DNA of 22,815 nt from an uncultured Oscillospiraceae bacterium (GCA_934635515.1 CAKTZK010000016.1:1-22815), one strand, 5' to 3'. Positions 7,328 to 15,376 are shown, counted from the first letter of the stretch. The notes: generated from the sequence alone by a model not told the origin. Program-made: numbers and translations.

Positions 7328-8218
7328 ATGAGACTGAAACGAATACTGGCGGCGCTGCTGGCGGGTGCGATGCTGCTGATGCTGGCCGGGTGCGTGAATC
7401 AGCATCCGGGGGAGAGCGGCAAGGGGACGAATACCGAGGAAAACGCCCGGCTCATCGCCACGTCCCCGGCTGTGGCGCAGATCTGCAGCCGGCTGGACCT
7501 GGAACTGGTGGGGGTCTGCCAGACAAACAGCACCCTGCCGGAAAAGTACCAGAGCCTGCCCACGGTGGGCATGGCCATGAATCCGGACCTGGAGATACTG
7601 AAATCCCTGAACCCGGACTATGTGCTCTCGCCCAATTCCCTGCAGTCCGACCTCCAGCCCAAATACGCCTCCATCGGGGTGAAGTCCATCTTTCTGAACC
7701 TGAAGAGCGTGGAGGGGATGTACGCCTCCATCCAGGGCCTGGGAGAGAAGTTCGGCCGGGAGGAGCAGGCCAAGGAGATGCTGGCGGAGTTTGACGAGTT
7801 CATGACGGAGTATAAAAGCGTCAACCAGGGGAAGGAAAGCCCCCGGGTGCTGGTGCTCATGGGTCTGCCGGGGTCCTACATCGTGGCTACCGAGAGCAGC
7901 TATGTGGGCAGCCTTGTGAAGCTGGCCGGCGGCACCAATATCTACGGAGACGGGGACGGGGAGGAGTTTCTCACCGCCAACACCGAGGACATGCAGCAGA
8001 AGGACCCGGACATCATTCTCCGGGCGGCCCATGCTCTGCCGGACCAGGTGAAGGAGATGTTCGCGGAGGAATTCTCCACCAACGATATATGGAAGCATTT
8101 CCGCGCGGTGGAGGACGGACGGGTCTATGACCTGGACCCGGCGCTGTTTAACATGAGCGCGAATTTCAGCTACAGCGAGGCTCTGAAGGCCTTGCAGCCC
8201 CTGCTCTACGGTGAATAA
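7328..8218 (+). CDS. Heme ABC transporter substrate-binding lipoprotein (IsdE/HtsA type)
   Basis: 296 aa. The lipobox LAGC places the lipidated Cys at residue 22. The remainder is a class III (PF01497-type) periplasmic-binding-protein fold as used for siderophores and heme. IsdE of Staphylococcus aureus holds heme with one Met (Met78) and one His (His229). The equivalents here appear to be Met82 or Met84 in VGMAMNPD and His235 in RAAHALP, both in the same local motifs. It lies 12 bp after the Shp-like gene and upstream of its permease and ATPase, matching the shp-htsA-htsB-htsC order of streptococci. An intrinsic terminator-like hairpin follows at once, so this gene and the surface proteins may be made in excess over the permease. 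Confidence 0.88.
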   Translation: MRLKRILAALLAGAMLLMLAGCVNQHPGESGKGTNTEENARLIATSPAVAQICSRLDLELVGVCQTNSTLPEKYQSLPTVGMAMNPDLEILKSLNPDYVLSPNSLQSDLQPKYASIGVKSIFLNLKSVEGMYASIQGLGEKFGREEQAKEMLAEFDEFMTEYKSVNQGKESPRVLVLMGLPGSYIVATESSYVGSLVKLAGGTNIYGDGDGEEFLTANTEDMQQKDPDIILRAAHALPDQVKEMFAEEFSTNDIWKHFRAVEDGRVYDLDPALFNMSANFSYSEALKALQPLLYGE

Positions 8219-8226
8219 GAGCCCGG

Positions 8227-8253
8227 AAAGGCCCGCGTGCCGGCGGGCCTTTT
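8227..8253 (+). terminator. Intra-operon hairpin, probable partial terminator
   Basis: Perfect 10-bp stem (AAAGGCCCGC / GCGGGCCTTT) with a 6-nt loop, ending in four T residues, located 9 bp after the lipoprotein gene. The short T-run suggests partial termination or a 3' stabiliser that lowers expression of the permease and later genes. Confidence 0.6.
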
Positions 8254-8265
8254 CCGGCGGGGCTT

Positions 8266-8281
8266 GTTAGGTCAGGCTAAA
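8266..8281. promoter_or_regulatory. Possible third operator GTTAG-N6-CTAAa
   Basis: Matches the perfect sites at 1155-1174 and 2229-2244 in 9 of 10 core bases with the same 6-bp spacer, and ends 31 bp before the permease start, like the first site. It follows the internal hairpin, where a secondary promoter could be useful, but no clear -35/-10 pair was seen. About one single-mismatch hit is expected by chance in this length, so support is only positional. Confidence 0.35.
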
Positions 8282-8312
8282 TCCCCAATCATCATTCAGG
8301 AGGTATCCACTG

Positions 8313-9305
8313 TTGATAAAGACAAGAAAAAAGGTACTGTCCCTGGTCATTACCGCCGCGGGACTGCTGGCGCTGTTCCTGTTTGCCGTCAATACCGGCA
8401 GCTTAAAGGTATCGCCCGGCGCACTGCTGCGGGGGCTGTTTGTGGAGTACGACGCCAATGTGGCGACCATTTACGACCTGCGCTTTCCGCGCATTTTCAT
8501 CGCCATGCTGGGCGGCGCCGCCACCGCCGTATCGGGCGTGCTGTTTCAGGCGGTGCTGAAAAATCCCCTGGCGGACCCCGGCATCATCGGCGTCAGCTCC
8601 GGGGCCAGCCTGGCGGCGGTGCTGATCACCGCCTTTGCGCCGGCGCTGTATTTCTTTACGCCGCTGTTTGCCTTTCTGGGAGGCATGCTGGCCTTTGTGC
8701 TGGTATACAGCCTGTCCTATAAAAACGGGCTGTCGCCCCTGCGGATCATCCTGGTGGGCGTGGCGGTGAACGCCATGTTCACGGGGCTGATGAGCGCCTT
8801 CAACTCCGGCACGGGGTCTAACTACTCGGGCGTGGCCAGCATTGTAAACGCCAACATCACCATGAAGACCTGGGATGATTTCCGCACCCTGGCACCCTAT
8901 GTAGCCGTGGGGGTGGTGCTGGCGCTTCTGGCTGCCGGGCAGTGCAATCTCCTGGCGCTGGAGGACAAGACCGCCCGGTCCCTGGGGGTAAACGTCAACC
9001 GCAGCCGGATCGTTGTTTCCGTGATCGCGGTGCTGCTGGCGGGCATTTCCACGGCGGTGGTCGGGCCTATCAGCTTTCTGGGGCTGATCGTGCCCCACAT
9101 CGCCCGGCTGCTGGTGGGCAGCGACCACAAATGGCTGATCCCCTATTCCGTGGTGCTGGGAGCGTTTACGCTGCTGCTGGCCGACACGGTGGGACGCACC
9201 ATCGCCGCGCCCTATGAGATCAGCGCGTCGATCATTATGTCGGTGGTGGGCGGACCGTTCTTTATTCTGCTGCTGAGGAGGTCGAAGCATGGCTATGGAC
9301 AATAA
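8313..9305 (+). CDS. Heme/iron ABC transporter permease, FecCD family
   Basis: 330 aa, rich in membrane helices. The start is TTG at 8313, with AGGAGG (8298-8303) 9 nt upstream. Family motifs of FecCD/BtuC permeases are present: LRFPRI near the N-terminus, NPLADPGIIGVSSGASLAAV, GPISFLGLIVPHIARLLVG (the ATPase-contact loop) and a C-terminal GGPFFILLLRR. Length is normal for the family. It would form the homodimeric channel for heme taken from the IsdE/HtsA-like lipoprotein. Its 3' end overlaps the ATPase gene by 17 bp, which implies translational coupling. Confidence 0.9.
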   Translation: MIKTRKKVLSLVITAAGLLALFLFAVNTGSLKVSPGALLRGLFVEYDANVATIYDLRFPRIFIAMLGGAATAVSGVLFQAVLKNPLADPGIIGVSSGASLAAVLITAFAPALYFFTPLFAFLGGMLAFVLVYSLSYKNGLSPLRIILVGVAVNAMFTGLMSAFNSGTGSNYSGVASIVNANITMKTWDDFRTLAPYVAVGVVLALLAAGQCNLLALEDKTARSLGVNVNRSRIVVSVIAVLLAGISTAVVGPISFLGLIVPHIARLLVGSDHKWLIPYSVVLGAFTLLLADTVGRTIAAPYEISASIIMSVVGGPFFILLLRRSKHGYGQ

Positions 9306-10074
9306 GGCGGTTTACCAGGTGCAGGGGGTACACTTTGCCTATGGGAAAAACCAGGTGCTCAGGGGCCTGACCTTTGACCTACGGGAGGGAAAGATCACCA
9401 CCCTCATCGGCGCCAACGGCTGCGGAAAATCCACGCTGTTTAACCTGATGACCAAGAACCTGATACCGGACGAGGGAGAGATCCGCTTCCGGGGCAGGGC
9501 CATCGGAGAGATACGGTTGAAGGAATTTGCCAGACAGGCGGCCATCGTACACCAATATAACACCGCCCCGGACGATATTACCGTGGAGAAGCTGGTCTCC
9601 TACGGGCGGACACCGTATCACACCTTTGGCCTTTCGCCGGATGCGGCGGAGGACGAGGAAAAGATCCGCCGGGCCCTGGAGATCACCGACACCCTGAAGC
9701 ATAAGGACAAGCCCGTGTCCCAGCTCTCCGGCGGGCAGAAGCAGCGGGTGTGGATCGCCATGGCTCTGGCCCAGGACACTAAGGTGCTGTTTCTGGACGA
9801 GCCTACCACCTATCTGGACATCCGCTATCAGCTGCAGATTCTGAAGTTGGTGCAAAGGCTCAACCGGGAATTCGGCATCACCATCGTCATGGTCCTGCAC
9901 GACATCAACCAGTCGCTGTACTACAGCGACGAGATCATTGCCATGAAGGACGGAAAGATCCTGGCCCAGGGGGCACCGGAGCAGGTCATCAGCGAAGAGC
10001 TGGTGCAGGAGGTCTATGGGGTGCAGCTGCAGATGTCCAGGGTGGACGGCAAACCGTTTATCATCCCGGTTTAA
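9289..10074 (+). CDS. Heme/iron ABC transporter ATP-binding protein, FepC type
   Basis: 261 aa cytoplasmic ATPase. Walker A GANGCGKST (about residues 42-50), signature LSGGQKQR, Walker B VLFLDEPTT and the switch His in VLHDINQSL are all intact. The order and length match FepC/BtuD-like subunits of iron-complex importers. Starts are possible at 9289 or 9295 (MAM); the AGGAGG at 9276-9281 fits 9289 well. It overlaps the permease gene and is followed with no gap by the DtxR-family gene. It powers import of the substrate bound by the upstream lipoprotein, presumed to be heme. Confidence 0.92.
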   Translation: MAMDNKAVYQVQGVHFAYGKNQVLRGLTFDLREGKITTLIGANGCGKSTLFNLMTKNLIPDEGEIRFRGRAIGEIRLKEFARQAAIVHQYNTAPDDITVEKLVSYGRTPYHTFGLSPDAAEDEEKIRRALEITDTLKHKDKPVSQLSGGQKQRVWIAMALAQDTKVLFLDEPTTYLDIRYQLQILKLVQRLNREFGITIVMVLHDINQSLYYSDEIIAMKDGKILAQGAPEQVISEELVQEVYGVQLQMSRVDGKPFIIPV

Positions 10075-10464
10075 ATGGTGAAGCGTATGAAACGGCAGAA
10101 AACAACGGAGAACTACCTGAAGGCGATCTATCTTCTCTCGAAGGTGGGACAGGTGCGGGGAACGGATATTGCCGCGTATCTGAGCGTTTCGCGGCCGACG
10201 GTGTCGGTATCGCTGCGATCGCTGGAGCAGGAGGGATACCTGCATCTGGACGCGCTGCACGAGGTGCACCTGACAGACAAAGGAAAGAGGCTTGCAAAGA
10301 GTATTTACGAAAAAAACCAGACATTCAAGGACCTGCTGATCCGGCTTGGGGTGGACGAGGCCACCGCCGAAAAGGACGCCTGCGAAATGGAGCACGCCGT
10401 CAGCGCCGAGAGCTTCTCCGCGCTGAAGCGGATGATCCATGAGGCGAATACGGAGGATGTCTGA
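10075..10464 (+). CDS. DtxR-family metal-dependent repressor, short form
   Basis: 129 aa: a winged helix (about 14-68, DIAAYLSVSRPTVSVSLRSLEQEGYL) plus the helical dimerisation and metal domain (about 70-128), without the C-terminal SH3 domain of DtxR, so MntR-like in length. Apparent primary ligands are Glu12, Cys103, Glu106 and His107 (DACEMEH). A Cys at this place is typical of iron-type DtxR/IdeR, whereas MntR has Glu, so iron sensing is favoured. Asn81 stands where MntR/DtxR usually have His77/His79, so the second site is altered. The ATG follows the ATPase stop directly; an internal ATG at 10087 is an alternative. The likely role is iron-dependent repression of this operon through GTTAG-N6-CTAAC sites. 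Confidence 0.85.
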   Translation: MVKRMKRQKTTENYLKAIYLLSKVGQVRGTDIAAYLSVSRPTVSVSLRSLEQEGYLHLDALHEVHLTDKGKRLAKSIYEKNQTFKDLLIRLGVDEATAEKDACEMEHAVSAESFSALKRMIHEANTEDV

Positions 10465-10478
10465 AACGGAGAAAAAGT

Positions 10479-12218
10479 ATGATGATGAACAAACGGCTGA
10501 TCGGCACGGTCAGCGAAAGTAAACCCTATATTGCCGGGAATGTGGCCTTTCAGTGGCTGTCGCTGGCGGCGAACATCGTGATGATGGCCAGCATCACACG
10601 GCTGCTGGCGGAGCTGTATGCGGGAGAGGTCTCCGGCAGCAGCATGGCCGCGGCCCTGATCCTGGCGGCGGCTGCCGCCGCCGTGCGGTATATCTGCACC
10701 CGGGTGGCTGCCAAAATGAGCTTTCTTTCCTCCAAGGCCGTGAAGAAGACCCTGCGGAACCTGATCTACCGGAAGCTGCTGCGCCTGGGTGCATCTTACA
10801 GCGAGGCGGTGAAGACCTCCGAGGTGGTGCAGGTGGCCGTGGAGGGGGTGGACCAGCTGGAGACCTATTTCGGCGCGTATCTGCCGCAGTTTTTCTACGC
10901 CATGCTGGCGCCGCTGACCCTTTTTGGGGTGCTGAGCTTTGTGAACTTTCCCAGCGCGGTGGTGCTGCTGGTGTGCGTGCCGCTGATCCCGGCGGCCATC
11001 GTGGCGGTGCAGCGGTGGGCCAAGAAGCTGCTCTCCAAATACTGGGGGCAGTATACGGCCCTGGGGGACACCTTCCTGGAAAATCTGCAGGGGCTGACCA
11101 CGCTGAAGATTTACCAGGCGGATGAATACAAGCAGCGGGAGATGAACCGGCAGGCGGAGAAATTCCGGAAGATCACCATGAAGGTGCTGACCATGCAGCT
11201 GAATTCCGTTACCATCATGGATCTCATCGCTTACGGCGGCGCGGCCCTGGGCGTGATCATGGCCTCTACCCAGTATGCCGCAGGGCGCGTGAGCCTGCAG
11301 GGGTGCCTGCTGATCATTCTGCTGTCGGCGGATTTCTTCATTCCCATGCGCCTGCTGGGGTCTTATTTCCACATCGCCATGAACGGCATGGCGGCCAGCG
11401 ATAAGATCTTTCACCTGCTGGATCTGCCGGAGCCGGAGCGAAAGACGGAGCCGGTCCCCGGGGAGTGCACGGTCCGCTGCGCCGGGCTGCGCTTTTCCTA
11501 TCAGCCGGAGCGGGAGATCCTCCACGGGGTGGACCTGACGTTCCCTGTGGGGAGCCTGACGGCCATCGTGGGCGAGTCCGGCTGTGGCAAGTCCACCCTG
11601 TCCTCCATTTTGATGGGGCGCAGCCGCGGGTACGGCGGCTCGGTCACGGTGGGCGGCACGGAGCTGCGGGAGATCAGCGAGGAGAGCCTGCTGGGGAGCT
11701 TTACCTACGTCAGCAACCACAGCTATCTCTTTAAGGGGACAGTGCGGGATAACCTGCTAATGGGCAGTCCGGAGGCCACGGATGCGCGGCTCTGGGACGT
11801 GCTGGAGCAGGTGAAGCTGGCGGAGTTTTTGAAAGGGGAGAAGGGGCTGGACACGCCCCTGGCCGAAAAGGGGGCCAATCTCTCCGGCGGCCAATGCCAG
11901 CGCCTTGCCCTGGCCCGGGCGCTGCTGCATGACAGCCCGCTCTACCTCTTCGACGAGGCCACCTCCAACATCGACGTGGAGAGCGAGAACGACATCATGG
12001 CCCAGATCCACCGGCTGGCGAGGACCAAGACGGTGATCCTCATCTCCCACCGGCTGGCCAACGTGACGGACTGCGACGGCATCTATGTGCTGGAGGGCGG
12101 GTACGTTGCCGAGAGCGGCACACACAGGGAGCTGCTGGACAGGGGCGGCGTTTACGCCCGCCTGTGGAACGCCCAGCAGGCGCTGGAAAACTACGGAAAG
12201 GACGGTGAGAACGTATGA
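10479..12218 (+). CDS. CydD-like ABC exporter half-transporter
   Basis: 579 aa: an N-terminal membrane domain (about 1-310, six expected helices) fused to an ATPase domain (Walker A GESGCGKST near residue 365, signature LSGGQCQR near 468, Walker B LYLFDEATS, switch SHRLANV). The membrane part carries CydD-like motifs (EGVDQLETYFGAYLPQFFYAMLAP). CydDC of E. coli exports thiols and has been reported to move heme for cytochrome bd assembly, but no cydAB genes are present in this window. It starts 14 bp after the repressor gene with GGAGA upstream, and overlaps the partner gene by 4 bp. Three in-frame ATGs (10479, 10482, 10485) are possible starts. Inferred role: with the next protein, transport of heme or a heme-derived or iron-related compound. 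Confidence 0.82.
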   Translation: MMMNKRLIGTVSESKPYIAGNVAFQWLSLAANIVMMASITRLLAELYAGEVSGSSMAAALILAAAAAAVRYICTRVAAKMSFLSSKAVKKTLRNLIYRKLLRLGASYSEAVKTSEVVQVAVEGVDQLETYFGAYLPQFFYAMLAPLTLFGVLSFVNFPSAVVLLVCVPLIPAAIVAVQRWAKKLLSKYWGQYTALGDTFLENLQGLTTLKIYQADEYKQREMNRQAEKFRKITMKVLTMQLNSVTIMDLIAYGGAALGVIMASTQYAAGRVSLQGCLLIILLSADFFIPMRLLGSYFHIAMNGMAASDKIFHLLDLPEPERKTEPVPGECTVRCAGLRFSYQPEREILHGVDLTFPVGSLTAIVGESGCGKSTLSSILMGRSRGYGGSVTVGGTELREISEESLLGSFTYVSNHSYLFKGTVRDNLLMGSPEATDARLWDVLEQVKLAEFLKGEKGLDTPLAEKGANLSGGQCQRLALARALLHDSPLYLFDEATSNIDVESENDIMAQIHRLARTKTVILISHRLANVTDCDGIYVLEGGYVAESGTHRELLDRGGVYARLWNAQQALENYGKDGENV

Positions 12219-13873
12219 AAAAACGCAGCGGATCTCAGGTGATGGCGCGGCTGGTGGGCCTTGTGAAGCCCTTGGCCGGCTACATGGTCCTGGCGGTGCT
12301 CATGGGCCTTACGGGCCACTTGGCGGCGACGTTCATCACCGTATTCGGCGGTTACGCCGTGGCGGAGCTGCTGGGCATTTCCACACCGTTTACGCTGAAA
12401 TTTCTCTTTATTTCCGTGGTGGTGTTTGCCGCCGTCCGGGGCGGACTGCGCTATGCCGAGCAGTCCTGCAACCATTATATCGCCTTTAAGCTGCTGGCGC
12501 TGCTGCGGGACCGGGTGTTCCGGGCCCTGCGGCGGCTGTGCCCGGCGAAGCTGGAGGGACGGGACAAGGGAGACCTGATCTCCGTCATTACCTCGGATAT
12601 TGAGCTTTTGGAGGTGTTCTATGCCCACACCATCTCGCCGGTGCTTATCGCGGCCCTGTTTACGGCGCTGCTGTGTTTGTTTATCGGCAGCTTTCACCCA
12701 GTGCTGGGGCTTCTTGCCCTGGGGGCGTACCTGACCGTAGGCGTGGCGATCCCGCTGCTTACCTCCAAGGCCAGCGGCGACGACGGGCTGAGATTCCGCA
12801 CGAAGTCGGGAGAGCTTTCCGGCTTTGTGCTGGATAGCCTGCGGGGCCTGCCGGAAATCCTGCAATACGGACAGGGGGAAAGGCGCCTGGAGGAGATGAA
12901 CGGGCGGATCGATGCCCTGTCCGCCGATGAAAAGCGCATGAAGCTGACGGCGGGGAAAAACCAGGCGGCCACCAACACGGCCATTCTGTTTTTTGACCTT
13001 GGGATGCTGCTGGCTTCCACGCTTTTGTATAGAGGCGGCAAGGTGGAATTTATCGGGGTGCTGATCCCCACCATCGCGCTGATGAGCTCCTTTGGACCCA
13101 CGGTGGCCCTGGCCAGTCTGGGCAGCACCCTGCAAAACACCTTTGCCGCCGGAAACCGCGTGCTGGACATCCTGGACGAGACACCGGTGGTGGAGGAGCA
13201 GACGGACGGGACGGACGTTTCCTTTTTCGGCGCGGCGGCGGAGGAGGTCACCTTTGCCTACGGCGGAGAGACCATTCTGCACCGGGTGTCGGCGGACATT
13301 CCCAAGGGCGCCGTGGTGGGCATCGTTGGAAAGAGCGGCAGCGGAAAATCCACGCTGCTGAAGCTTTTCATGCGCTTTTGGGACACGCAGCAGGGCAGGA
13401 TCACCCTGTCCGGCACGGATGTGCGAAGGATCAACACCGCCAGCTTGCGGGACGCGGAGAGTTTTGTCACCCAGGAGACCCACCTTTTCCACGACAGTAT
13501 CCGCAATAACCTGCGCATCGCAAAGCTGGATGCCACGGACGAGGAGATCGAAGATGCCTGCAGGAAAGCGTCGGTGCATGACTTTATCATGACCCTGCCA
13601 CAGGGCTACGACACCCCTGTGGGGGAGCTGGGAGACACCCTTTCCGGCGGCGAGCGTCAGCGGCTGGGCATTGCCCGGGCCTTCCTGCACGAGGCACCCT
13701 TTATCCTCCTGGACGAGCCTACCAGCAACTTGGACAGCCTCAATGAGGCCATTATCCTGAAGTCCCTGGGAGAGGAGCGGCAGGACAAGACGGTGGTGCT
13801 GGTGTCCCACAGACCCTCCACCATGCGCCTGGCCGACAAGGTGTATTCGGTGGAGCACGGAAGAATGAGCTGA
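12215..13873 (+). CDS. CydC-like ABC exporter half-transporter
   Basis: 552 aa, partner of the preceding half-transporter, starting in an ATGA overlap (translational coupling). The CydC-type signature in the membrane domain is clear: RYAEQSCNHYIAF...LLALLRDRVFRALRRL at about residues 88-118. The ATPase domain has Walker A GKSGSGKST (about residue 372), signature LSGGERQR, Walker B FILLDEPTSNLD and switch SHRPSTM, all intact. A heterodimer of two active ATPase sites is therefore expected. The place within an iron/heme operon, after a DtxR repressor and before DUF454, suggests a role in heme or iron homeostasis rather than in a respiratory oxidase. Direction of transport cannot be read from sequence. 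Confidence 0.82.
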   Translation: MKKRSGSQVMARLVGLVKPLAGYMVLAVLMGLTGHLAATFITVFGGYAVAELLGISTPFTLKFLFISVVVFAAVRGGLRYAEQSCNHYIAFKLLALLRDRVFRALRRLCPAKLEGRDKGDLISVITSDIELLEVFYAHTISPVLIAALFTALLCLFIGSFHPVLGLLALGAYLTVGVAIPLLTSKASGDDGLRFRTKSGELSGFVLDSLRGLPEILQYGQGERRLEEMNGRIDALSADEKRMKLTAGKNQAATNTAILFFDLGMLLASTLLYRGGKVEFIGVLIPTIALMSSFGPTVALASLGSTLQNTFAAGNRVLDILDETPVVEEQTDGTDVSFFGAAAEEVTFAYGGETILHRVSADIPKGAVVGIVGKSGSGKSTLLKLFMRFWDTQQGRITLSGTDVRRINTASLRDAESFVTQETHLFHDSIRNNLRIAKLDATDEEIEDACRKASVHDFIMTLPQGYDTPVGELGDTLSGGERQRLGIARAFLHEAPFILLDEPTSNLDSLNEAIILKSLGEERQDKTVVLVSHRPSTMRLADKVYSVEHGRMS

Positions 13874-13889
13874 ATAGGGAGAAAATACC

Positions 13890-14315
13890 ATGAAAGTAAA
13901 AAGATTGATTTTTTTGATCATCGGCTGCGTGTGCCTGGTGCTGGGCTGCATCGGAATCGTGCTTCCGGTGCTGCCTACGGTGCCGTTTTTCCTGGCGACG
14001 GTGTTCTGCTTTTCCCAGTCCTCGCAAAAGCTGCACGAATGGTTCGTGGGCACAAAGCTATACAAAAATAACCTGGAAAACTATGTGAAGGGGCAGGGAA
14101 TGACCGCAAAGACCAAGGCGAAGATACTCTCCACGGTTACGGCGCTGATGGCCTTTGGGTTTTACATGATGGTCCGGAAGGCCCTCTACGTTCCCTGCGT
14201 GATCCTGGCCTGCGTCTGGGCGGCGCACATCGTGTATTTCGTGTTTTTTGTAAAGACCATCGGCAAAGCACAGAAACCTGTCCCGGCGCAGGATCCGGCG
14301 CAGCCGCAGCCGTAG
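13890..14315 (+). CDS. DUF454 (YbaN-like) inner membrane protein
   Basis: 141 aa small membrane protein with helices at about residues 5-24, 26-42, 85-101 and 106-124. The family hallmark GCIGIVLPVLPTVPFFLAT is present near the N-terminus, followed by the conserved cytoplasmic stretch FSQSSQKLHEWFVGTKLYKNNLENY. The length is normal. The biochemical role of DUF454 is not established; relatives occur near iron and heme genes in several bacteria. It is the last gene of the operon, 16 bp after the CydC-like gene, and is followed by a strong terminator. Confidence 0.85.
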   Translation: MKVKRLIFLIIGCVCLVLGCIGIVLPVLPTVPFFLATVFCFSQSSQKLHEWFVGTKLYKNNLENYVKGQGMTAKTKAKILSTVTALMAFGFYMMVRKALYVPCVILACVWAAHIVYFVFFVKTIGKAQKPVPAQDPAQPQP

Positions 14316-14339
14316 GGAAGGGATCGGTGAAAAAAGAGA

Positions 14340-14378
14340 GAATAGGCAGGCTCCGGGGAGCCTGCCTATTCCTTTTTT
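14340..14378 (+). terminator. Strong intrinsic terminator of the heme operon
   Basis: A 15-bp stem (14340-14354 with 14357-14371) with a very short loop, so in practice about 14 bp with a 4-nt loop, followed by six T residues (14373-14378). It lies 25 bp after the DUF454 stop and ends the plus-strand operon. Confidence 0.9.
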
Positions 14379-14396
14379 GGAGGCCAGCCTGCCGGG

Positions 14397-14425
14397 TTTA
14401 CGAATGAGGCGGGGTGTGCTATACT
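14397..14425 (+). promoter_or_regulatory. Promoter of the amidotransferase gene
   Basis: -35 TTTACG (14397-14402), a 17-bp spacer and -10 TATACT (14420-14425) with an extended TG. Just downstream, CAACG-N5-CGTTG (14441-14455) is a small perfect inverted repeat near +10 that could be an operator. The remaining leader to 14513 is AT-rich. Confidence 0.65.
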
Positions 14426-14513
14426 AGGGCCGTGAACAGGCAACGGTATTCGTTGTTTATATAGTGTTATATTATTTAAATGGTATAAAGACGAAATAAA
14501 GAGGGCGAAAAGA

Positions 14514-15212
14514 ATGAAAAAGATCGTGATCATTTCCAACGAAGAAACGGCGCAGGATCCGGGATATGTCCGCCATCCGGAGCAATACGGGCTGGCGGAG
14601 GGGATATGCAATATCCCCAATCTGGCCGGGGTCATAGAGGGGCTGGGGGGCTATGAGGTGTCGGTGCTGCACCATACCCGGGTCCGTCAGGCGGAGGAGA
14701 GCGGGGCGGACTGCGTGGTGCTGTCCGGACGATTTTCCGACAAGGCCCTTCCGTATGAGGATATGCTGGAGGAATACCGGGAGGAGATCCACTGGCTGCG
14801 GGAGACCCGCATGCCGGTCCTGGGGATATGCATGGGCCTGCAGCTGCTTTGCGCGGCCCATGGCGTGGGCATAAAGCGGCTGGAGAGGGAAGAGGGAGAA
14901 TTCGGGTTTATGCCCATCCGCCTCCGGGACGGCTGGCCTATGCCGGAGGGGAGCGGGGAGTACATGCGCTGCCTGGCAATGCACCGGTGCCAGGTGGAGC
15001 GGGTGCCGGAAGAATTTGTGGGATTGGCCGGCTCGGAGCTTTGCGATGTGCAGATGATCGCGCACAAAAGCAGGCCGATGGTGGGGGTGCAGTTTCACCC
15101 GGAGTTCTACACGGCTGCGTATCCTGACGGGAAGATCCTGCTGTGGCAGCTGCTGGCCCGGTTGACGGACGGCGGGAACAGGAAAGGATTTTCGCCTTGG
15201 CAAAAGGCTTAA
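14514..15212 (+). CDS. Class I glutamine amidotransferase-like protein
   Basis: 232 aa with no fused synthase domain. The catalytic triad of class I amidotransferases is present: nucleophile Cys106 in GICMGLQ, and His195 and Glu197 in QFHPEFY. The N-terminal MKKIVIISNEE segment is the first strand of the flavodoxin-like fold. Stand-alone members include amidase subunits of GMP synthase and aminodeoxychorismate synthase as well as gamma-glutamyl hydrolases; nothing here decides between them, and no synthase partner is adjacent. It has its own promoter, sits after the heme operon terminator and upstream of the hydantoin/purine-type operon, and could be a monocistronic gene. It ends 251 bp before the next gene. 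Confidence 0.8.
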   Translation: MKKIVIISNEETAQDPGYVRHPEQYGLAEGICNIPNLAGVIEGLGGYEVSVLHHTRVRQAEESGADCVVLSGRFSDKALPYEDMLEEYREEIHWLRETRMPVLGICMGLQLLCAAHGVGIKRLEREEGEFGFMPIRLRDGWPMPEGSGEYMRCLAMHRCQVERVPEEFVGLAGSELCDVQMIAHKSRPMVGVQFHPEFYTAAYPDGKILLWQLLARLTDGGNRKGFSPWQKA

Positions 15213-15288
15213 AAAGTGAACGATATATAGGAAATCAGCCCTCTTTTAGGGGGTAGATTGTGCCGAAGGAAAATATGTTCAGAAACGG

Positions 15289-15302
15289 CTAAAAATTTTT
15301 AG
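15289..15302. promoter_or_regulatory. Perfect AT-rich palindrome upstream of the BMP operon promoter
   Basis: A 14-bp perfect palindrome, CTAAAAATTTTTAG, about 46 bp upstream of the -35 element at 15348, in a markedly AT-rich part of the 251-bp gap. It could be an operator or UP-type element. Between 15213 and 15288 only a weak CCCT/AGGG hairpin (15239-15253) is seen. Confidence 0.3.
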
Positions 15303-15347
15303 TTATTTCATATTATTTTTTAGAATCAATTTTGGATACTATGCCCC

Positions 15348-15376
15348 TTGTATTAGAAGATGAGTTTTGTTATACT
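15348..15376 (+). promoter_or_regulatory. Promoter of the BMP transporter/hydantoin operon
   Basis: -35 TTGTAT (15348-15353), a 17-bp spacer and -10 TATACT (15371-15376). Downstream in the leader lie TGTAAA-N9-TTTACA (15388-15408) near +6 to +26, and a perfect palindrome GGCATTAATGCC (15429-15440) just before the ribosome site. Either could be an operator for a catabolite-responsive regulator. Confidence 0.7.

Noticed and set aside
6434..8098. 554-codon minus-strand frame opposite the Shp-like and lipoprotein genes
   Set aside because: The composition (Leu/His/Gly/Arg-rich) is that of a shadow frame, and both opposite genes have strong family motifs.
10479..13873. CydDC pair taken as evidence of cytochrome bd assembly
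   Set aside because: No cydA or cydB gene is in the window, and the operon context is iron/heme uptake.
12191..14065. 624-codon minus-strand frame opposite the CydC-like and DUF454 genes
   Set aside because: Low-complexity His/Gln/Arg-rich translation with no domain. The plus-strand genes are intact and coupled.
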